Assembly (NCBI RefSeq): GCF_000341225.1
Contig: NZ_ANAC01000010.1
Location: 496,001 to 560,000 of the forward strand
Direction: 5' to 3'
Source: Nocardiopsis alba DSM 43377
GTDB lineage: Bacteria; Actinomycetota; Actinomycetes; Streptosporangiales; Streptosporangiaceae
DNA: 64,000 bases
Shown here: positions 59,479 through 64,000 of the stretch, piece after piece
How the letters are laid out: each line of letters begins with the position of its first letter
Numbering within the stretch: the first letter of the stretch is position 1
Notes under the pieces: model-generated
Database searches by the model: none
Seen by the model: only the letters and a program-made list of their open reading frames with translations
What the model was told of the DNA's origin: nothing
Translations under genes and position numbers: made by a program

Positions 59479-60678
59479 ATGTCCCCCACCACCCCGCTCA
59501 CCGTCCTCCCCCCGACCACCGATCACGGCCGTCCCCTGAGGGTGGCCATCGTGACCGAATCCTTCCTCCCCCAGGTCAACGGGGTCACCAACTCCGTGTG
59601 CCGTGTGGCCGAGCATCTGTCCGCCCGAGGCCACCGGGCCGTCATCCTGGCGCCCGGCCGCGGACCGTCCTCGTACGCGGGTCTCCCCGTCGTGCGTATG
59701 CCCGCCGTCCCCCTGCCCGTCTACCGCGACTTCGCGGTCGGGCTGCCCTTCCTCCGCACGATGACCGCGGCCCTGCGCTCCTTCGGCCCCGACGTGGTGC
59801 ACCTGGCCTCCCCCACCGTCTTCGGCGCCACCGCCGTGGAGGTGGCCCGCCGCTGGGCGCTGCCGACCGTCGGCGTCTTCCAGACCGACCTGGCCGGTTT
59901 CGCCGGCCGCTACGGGCTGCCCTGGACCGGCGGCCTCTGGTCGTTGTTGCACAGGACCCACTCTGCGGTGGACCGCACCCTGGTCCCCTCCTCCGCCACG
60001 ATGGAGGCCCTCTCCGCGCGTTCCTTCCCCCGGCTGGCACTGTGGCGACGCGGGGTGGACACCGTGCGCTTCTCCCCCGGTCACCGTTCCGAGGAATTGC
60101 GCCGCAGGCTCTCCCCGGACGGACGGACGCTCGTGGGATACGTCGGTCGTCTGTCCAAGGACAAACGGGTGGAGCTGCTCGCCCACGTCGCCCGACTGCG
60201 CGGTATCCGCCTGGTCGTGGTCGGGGAGGGCCCCGACCTCCCCCGGCTGCGCCGTCTCCTGCCGGACGCGGTGTTCACCGGACGACGCACCGGAGACGAC
60301 CTCTCGCGTCTGTACGCGGCCCTGGACGTGTTCGTGCACACCGGGGCCGACGAGACGTTCTGCCAGACGGTCCAGGAGGCCCTGGCCTCAGGGGTGCCCG
60401 TGGTCGCCCCCGCCACCGGCGGGCCGCTGGATCTGGTGACCGACGGGCTCAACGGGCTGTTGTACACGCCCGACTCGGTACGGGAGTTGAGGGTGGCGGT
60501 GGGCCGACTGGCGCACAACCGGACGGTGCGGGCGTCCATGGCCGCCGCGGCACGTCCCTCGGTCGCCCACCGGACATGGGAGACGATCAACGAGGAGCTG
60601 ATCGAGCACTACAGGTCGGTGATCGCCCCCAGCCGTGAACTGGCCGGAGAGCCGCTCCCCTCGCACAGGGAGCCCTGA
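59479..60678 (+). CDS. Family 4 glycosyltransferase (GDP-mannose-dependent mannosyltransferase-like)
   Basis: A 399-aa GT-B enzyme. N-terminal VAIVTESFLPQVNGVTNSVC (acceptor side, with the Gly-rich turn), FQTDLAGFAGRYGLPWTG, GVDTVRFSPGHRSEEL, VGYVGRLSKDKRVELLAHVA (donor phosphate contacts), and the Ex7E motif in DETFCQTVQEALASGVPVVA. The pattern is that of actinobacterial MgtA/PimB-like mannosyltransferases acting on glycolipids at the inner membrane surface. The sugar donor is inferred. ATG at 59479 with GGGAG 9 nt upstream; longer frames to 59314 lack support. Confidence 0.88.
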   Translation: MSPTTPLTVLPPTTDHGRPLRVAIVTESFLPQVNGVTNSVCRVAEHLSARGHRAVILAPGRGPSSYAGLPVVRMPAVPLPVYRDFAVGLPFLRTMTAALRSFGPDVVHLASPTVFGATAVEVARRWALPTVGVFQTDLAGFAGRYGLPWTGGLWSLLHRTHSAVDRTLVPSSATMEALSARSFPRLALWRRGVDTVRFSPGHRSEELRRRLSPDGRTLVGYVGRLSKDKRVELLAHVARLRGIRLVVVGEGPDLPRLRRLLPDAVFTGRRTGDDLSRLYAALDVFVHTGADETFCQTVQEALASGVPVVAPATGGPLDLVTDGLNGLLYTPDSVRELRVAVGRLAHNRTVRASMAAAARPSVAHRTWETINEELIEHYRSVIAPSRELAGEPLPSHREP

Positions 60679-60695
60679 CCGCTCGAGAACGACGA

Positions 60696-60736
60696 AACGG
60701 GCCCCTCCCCGGGAGAGATATGGGGAGGGACCCGTT
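60696..60736. terminator. Bidirectional terminator between GT4 and aminotransferase genes
   Basis: 15-bp stem with one mismatch (aacgggcccctcccc with ggggagggacccgtt) and an 11-nt loop, 17 nt past the GT4 stop. The convergent aminotransferase stop is at 60809. Confidence 0.75.
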
Positions 60737-60808
60737 CGGGGTTGCCGCCGCGCCCCCTTAAAACGCGGCGGCACATCCACGAACCGGTCGGAGACCGACC
60801 GGATCGCT

Positions 60809-62137
60809 TCAGGCCCGGGCCACCTCGCGGCGGACCGGGATGACGGTGGAGGCGTGCTTCGGGCTCTCGGAGAGCACCGAGTCGAGCACCTCGGACAGGC
60901 GGGTCAGGTGGGCGCGGACCCACGGCAGGGCCAGCGGGTCACGCGCGGACAGGGCCGCGTAACGACGCTCCTCGGACTCGCCGTAGAGAAGGCTGGTGGC
61001 GACCCGCATGCGCAGGGCGTCGGTGCTCTCTCCGAACTCGACCGCGGGCAGGACGCCCATGCCGTACCGCTCCAGCAGCAGGCCTGTGAGCCCGGGGCCG
61101 GTGGTCACGCCGTGCAGCTCCGCGAGACGCTCGCGGAGAGGCTCGAAGTCCGGGTAGAGGTAGAAGGCGGCGGTCGGCGCGGCGACCGTGGCACCGGCCC
61201 GGGTGAAGACGTCGGTGACGGCGCGGGCCACGATGCCGTGCAGGCGGCGGCTGCGGTCGATGTGGTCGACGAGTTCGTCCGGCTCGGTGAAGGCGTACGA
61301 CGCGGCCTCCTGGACGGGGGCCGCGGGGCTCGACCAGATCTCGCTGGCCACCCCGAGCAGGCCCCCGCGCAGACGGTGGCCGATCTCGGAGTCCGGCAGG
61401 CGCAGGACGCCGATCCGCCAGCCGCCCAGGGCCAGGTTCTTGCTCAGGCCGCTGGAGATGACGGTGCGCTCGGGCGCGTACTCCGCGGGGCTGTGCACGA
61501 CGACGCGGTCCTCGCCCTCGGGGCCGAGGTGGACCAGGTCGCGGTAGATCTCGTCGGAGATGATGACGAGATCGAGTTCGCGGGCGACCTCGGCGAGGCG
61601 GCGGACGGTCTCGGCCGAGGCGACGGTGCCGGTCGGGTTGTCCGGGACGGTGACGACGACGGCGTTGACCGTACGTCCCTGCTCACGGGCGTCGGTGACG
61701 GCGGCGTGCAGGAGGTCGGGCTGGGGTACGCCGCCCTGGCCGGTGGCGGTCGGGACCATGATGGGGCGCTGTCCCACCAGGCGGCTCTGCGCGGCGTAGC
61801 TGACCCAACTGGGCGCGGCGATGGCGGTGTCCCCACCGATCTCCAGCAGGAGGCTGTAGAGCAGGGGCTTGCTTCCGGGACCGGCGATGACCATGCCGGG
61901 GTCGGTCGGCAGTCCCCGACGTTCCCAGTAACCGGCGGCGGCCTCGCGCAGGGCGGCCGATCCGGCGACGGGACCGTAGGCGTTGGCCCCGTTTCCGGCG
62001 GAGAGGCGGTCCCGCATGACCGGGTGCACCGGCAACCCGGCCTCCCCGAAGCCGAGCGGCAGAACACGCACCCCCTGGCGGCGCTTGTCGTTGAGAGCTT
62101 CGTTGACGGCGAGGGTGGCGGACACAGTGACGGTCAT
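60809..62137 (-). CDS. Class I/II PLP-dependent aminotransferase
   Basis: A 442-aa fold-type I aminotransferase. PLP/substrate motifs: LPLGFGEAGLPVHPVMRD, NAYGPVAGSAALREAAAGYW, VVTVPDNPTGTVASAET, LVIISDEIYRDLVHLG (pyridine Asp and Tyr), and the Schiff-base Lys in TVISSGLSKNLALGGWRIGV (near residue 233), with the phosphate-binding Arg close after it. The C-terminal Arg region VEFGESTDALRMRVATSL binds the alpha-carboxylate. The substrate is not predictable. Divergent from a LysR regulator (149-bp gap), which probably controls it. Confidence 0.88.
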   Translation of the reverse strand: MTVTVSATLAVNEALNDKRRQGVRVLPLGFGEAGLPVHPVMRDRLSAGNGANAYGPVAGSAALREAAAGYWERRGLPTDPGMVIAGPGSKPLLYSLLLEIGGDTAIAAPSWVSYAAQSRLVGQRPIMVPTATGQGGVPQPDLLHAAVTDAREQGRTVNAVVVTVPDNPTGTVASAETVRRLAEVARELDLVIISDEIYRDLVHLGPEGEDRVVVHSPAEYAPERTVISSGLSKNLALGGWRIGVLRLPDSEIGHRLRGGLLGVASEIWSSPAAPVQEAASYAFTEPDELVDHIDRSRRLHGIVARAVTDVFTRAGATVAAPTAAFYLYPDFEPLRERLAELHGVTTGPGLTGLLLERYGMGVLPAVEFGESTDALRMRVATSLLYGESEERRYAALSARDPLALPWVRAHLTRLSEVLDSVLSESPKHASTVIPVRREVARA

Positions 62138-62269
62138 GGACGACTCATCTCCGACTGATCGATTAAGGCGCTGAGCCCCTGTTCGAACCGGTGATCCGCT
62201 GGGCGGACGACCTTTGACCCTCACCCTCCCCCGGAATCGCCATCAGTACAAGCGAGTCTTTTCGATGCT

Positions 62270-62292
62270 GAGCATAAGATGTCCTTATGCTC
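62270..62292. promoter_or_regulatory. Palindrome over promoter and start codon of LysR gene
   Basis: GAGCATAAG-atgtc-CTTATGCTC: perfect 9-bp arms, 5-bp spacer. TAAGAT (62275-62280) inside it is a good -10 hexamer placed 7 nt before the ATG at 62287, which itself lies in the right arm. The LysR mRNA is thus probably leaderless and the protein likely blocks its own promoter. The site is also about 133 bp upstream of the divergent aminotransferase start. Confidence 0.7.
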
Positions 62293-63237
62293 GATCTCCG
62301 TCGCCTCCAATTGCTCCGTGAGTTCAGCGTTCGAGGCACCATCGTCGCGACCGCGAACGCCCTCGGATACACGCCTTCGGCCGTCTCCCAGCAGTTGGCC
62401 ACACTCGAACGGGAGACGGGGGTCGCGCTCTTGGACCGCTCCCCGAGAGGGGCCGAACTGACCGACGCCGGGCGGTTGCTGGTCACCCAGGCGGAGGAGA
62501 TCCTGGCCTTGGTGGAGGCGACCGAATCCGTCCTCGCCGAACAGGCGGACATCGCTCTGGGCGTGGTGACCGTCACCGCCTTCCCGACCGCCGCGGTGGC
62601 CTTCGCCCCCCGGTTGGCTCCCCCGCTTCGCCGACACGAGGGCATGCAGCTCATCCTGCGTCAGACCCTTCTGGCCACCGGCACCCAGAAGGTGCGTTCA
62701 CGCGAGGTCGACATCGCGATCATCGACGATTGGACCGGACAGGACCCGGGACGGGGGCCCGACAGCGGGCTGCGCCACGTCCACCTGTTGCGGGACCCGA
62801 TGGTGCTGGCGGTCCCGGAGGACCACAGGCTGGCCGACCCGGACGTGCCCTTGGTGCTGGACCGGCTGTTGGGGGAATCGTGGATCGTGGCCCCGGCGGG
62901 AGAGCGCTCCCGGTACGGCACGGACTCCCTGTTCTCCGAGGTCGGCGGGTTGCCCGCGGCCACATGGGAGTTCGAGGGACTGGGCACGATCCTGAGTCTG
63001 GTCTCGAACGGGATCGGGATCGCAGCGGTCCCGGCGTTGGCGATGGTGGGCGCGCCGGCGGGGCTGGTCTACCGTCGGCTGCCCTCGCCCCCGGTCCGGC
63101 ACCTGTACGCGGTGCTGCGGCCGGCCTCCCTGCGTCGCCCCTCGGTACGGGTGACCCTGGAGGCGCTCAGGCAGGCGGCGCGCGATGTGGAGGGGGAGAT
63201 CGACCCTCTACCCTCCGGGGAGGAGCTCCCCTACTGA
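62287..63237 (+). CDS. LysR-family transcriptional regulator
   Basis: A 316-aa LTTR. The N-terminal winged HTH (residues 1-60) reads MLDLRRLQLLREFSVRGTIV, TANALGYTPSAVSQQLATLE, RETGVALLDRSPRGAELT. The linker helix and effector-binding domain follow (VTVTAFPTAAVAFAPRLAPP; SREVDIAIIDDW; VSNGIGIAAVPAL). The ATG has no ribosome-binding site and sits in a palindrome with a -10 box seven bases upstream, consistent with leaderless translation and autoregulation. Divergent from the class I aminotransferase, its likely target. Confidence 0.92.
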   Translation: MLDLRRLQLLREFSVRGTIVATANALGYTPSAVSQQLATLERETGVALLDRSPRGAELTDAGRLLVTQAEEILALVEATESVLAEQADIALGVVTVTAFPTAAVAFAPRLAPPLRRHEGMQLILRQTLLATGTQKVRSREVDIAIIDDWTGQDPGRGPDSGLRHVHLLRDPMVLAVPEDHRLADPDVPLVLDRLLGESWIVAPAGERSRYGTDSLFSEVGGLPAATWEFEGLGTILSLVSNGIGIAAVPALAMVGAPAGLVYRRLPSPPVRHLYAVLRPASLRRPSVRVTLEALRQAARDVEGEIDPLPSGEELPY

Positions 63238-63330
63238 GGACGAGGGCGCACGACATCGAACGCGACGCGTCTCGGCGGACGTGTCACGTTCGACGATCGG
63301 GTTCGAGGACGGGCGCCGAGCGCGGCACCC

Positions 63331-63660
63331 TCACCCCTCGCCTCCCCGTTTGCGCGCCTTGTCGATCTTCTTGCGGAGTCGACGACAGACGTGGCGGGCC
63401 CGATCGCGATCGTCACGGGCGTTCCACCAACGCGCGTAGACTTCCAGTCTTCGTTTGCGCAGGGACTCCAGTTCGGCCTCCATCCGGCTCACCCGATGCT
63501 CCAGGTCGATGCGTTCGCGCTCGAACGACGACATGTCACGCTCGTGGGAGCCCGCCTCGCGTTCGGCGCTGTGCAGCCGCTCGTCGAGACCCTCGGTCGC
63601 GTTCACGCCCGCGGCGCTCCGGCCGAGGCCTACCTGTCCACTGATGCCTTCGAACCACAC
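63331..63660 (-). CDS. Small charged coiled-coil protein, function unknown
   Basis: A 109-aa protein of no family I recognise. After about 25 variable residues it is almost wholly Glu/Arg-rich helix (ERERIDLEHRVSRMEAELES; RRLEVYARWWNARDDRDRAR; HVCRRLRKKIDKARKRGGEG), with heptad-like spacing that predicts a coiled coil and a strongly basic tail. The GTG at 63660 gives the full length; an in-frame GTG lies near 63606. It follows the partial GT4 gene on the same strand (106-bp gap), so it may belong to that glycosyltransferase unit. Frames on the opposite strand here look like shadows. Confidence 0.5.
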   Translation of the reverse strand: MWFEGISGQVGLGRSAAGVNATEGLDERLHSAEREAGSHERDMSSFERERIDLEHRVSRMEAELESLRKRRLEVYARWWNARDDRDRARHVCRRLRKKIDKARKRGGEG

Positions 63661-63765
63661 AACCTGTGTGTTTCCCGATGTGCCCCAAGATCACCGATGG
63701 CTACGCAAAGAATACGGAAAGTGGCCTAAGGCGCTTTTGTCCACTTTCTTAGGAATCCACCGCTT

Positions 63766-64000
63766 TCAAGCGACCAGAGAACGGTGTGAGGACGCCCGGA
63801 GCGTCCCCCGCCCCCTCAGGCTCTCGTAGACCCGCTCGAAGCGTTCGAGAGAACGCCGGTGATCGTGGCCCAGGGCCATCTCCCGACTGGCCGCCCCGAA
63901 CCTCGATCGCTCCGGACCGAGCACCGTGACCAGCCGTTCCGCCAACAGCGCGTCGTCGCCCGGCGGGAAAAGGAAGCCATTGCGCCCCTCCTCCACCAGA
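63766..64000 (-). CDS. Family 4 glycosyltransferase, C-terminal fragment (5' end beyond window)
   Basis: Seventy-seven residues are visible before the window ends. LVEEGRNGFLFPPGDDALLA is the classic GT4 segment following the Ex7E motif, with the nucleotide-sugar contact Gly-Phe-Leu. It is followed by the C-terminal crossover helix (HDHRRSLERFERVYESLRGR). The rest of the enzyme, including the start, is outside the window. Sugar and acceptor unknown. Confidence 0.8.
   Translation of the reverse strand, partial: LVEEGRNGFLFPPGDDALLAERLVTVLGPERSRFGAASREMALGHDHRRSLERFERVYESLRGRGTLRASSHRSLVA

Overview
This window looks like chromosomal DNA from a high-G+C actinomycete, most likely of the Nocardiopsaceae (Nocardiopsis, Streptomonospora or Thermobifida type). 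The evidence is roughly 70% G+C with strong GC3 bias, frequent GTG and TTG starts, stop/start overlaps (ATGA, GTGA, TTGA), an ergothioneine operon, a menaquinone gene, and the ftsK-rnj-dapA order typical of actinobacteria. The taxon is inference. I see no rRNA, tRNA, insertion sequence, CRISPR array or prophage.

Layout. 1-12 kb: housekeeping genes. A RodZ-like protein (cut by the left edge), ftsK, rnj and dapA are on the minus strand. Then come a small holin-4-like membrane protein, a plus-strand run (GNAT, menA, NUDIX, methyltransferase), dapB, and a VIT-type metal transporter. 11.7-16.2 kb: a minus-strand egtABCD ergothioneine operon with 1-4 nt overlaps, followed upstream by an arylamine N-acetyltransferase. 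17.5-23.5 kb: a five-gene oligopeptide/dipeptide ABC importer operon whose genes overlap by 4 nt. 23.7-29.8 kb: a YdjM-like protein, an O-methyltransferase, sbcD-sbcC and a small membrane protein. 30-36.8 kb: a CopD-CtaG fusion, a dihydroorotase-like protein without its metal ligands, alanine dehydrogenase, an enolase-superfamily protein without its catalytic lysines, and a MaoC hydratase.

36.8-47.9 kb is the most accessory-looking part. It encodes an OafA-type acyltransferase with an SGNH tail, a membrane-anchored methyltransferase, and two tandem copies of a two-gene glycosyltransferase module (about 685 aa plus about 555 aa, each pair overlapping by ATGA). This looks like a surface-glycan assembly and decoration locus. 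The two short glycosyltransferases share a 341-bp stretch that is 100% identical, lower in G+C (about 62%, hand count) and written in different codons from the rest of both genes, with sharp edges. That is the signature of an imported patch copied between paralogues by gene conversion.

48-64 kb returns to core metabolism: superoxide dismutase, fabI, an SGNH hydrolase, ornithine aminotransferase, an acyl-CoA synthetase, a DUF368 (undecaprenyl-phosphate translocase family) protein, a TPP riboswitch with thiD, an alanine/glycine:cation symporter, a DUF6457 protein, a GT4 mannosyltransferase-like enzyme, a class I aminotransferase divergent from a LysR regulator whose operator-like palindrome covers its own start codon, a coiled-coil orphan, and a GT4 gene cut by the right edge. 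Many convergent gene pairs are separated by long perfect stem-loops.
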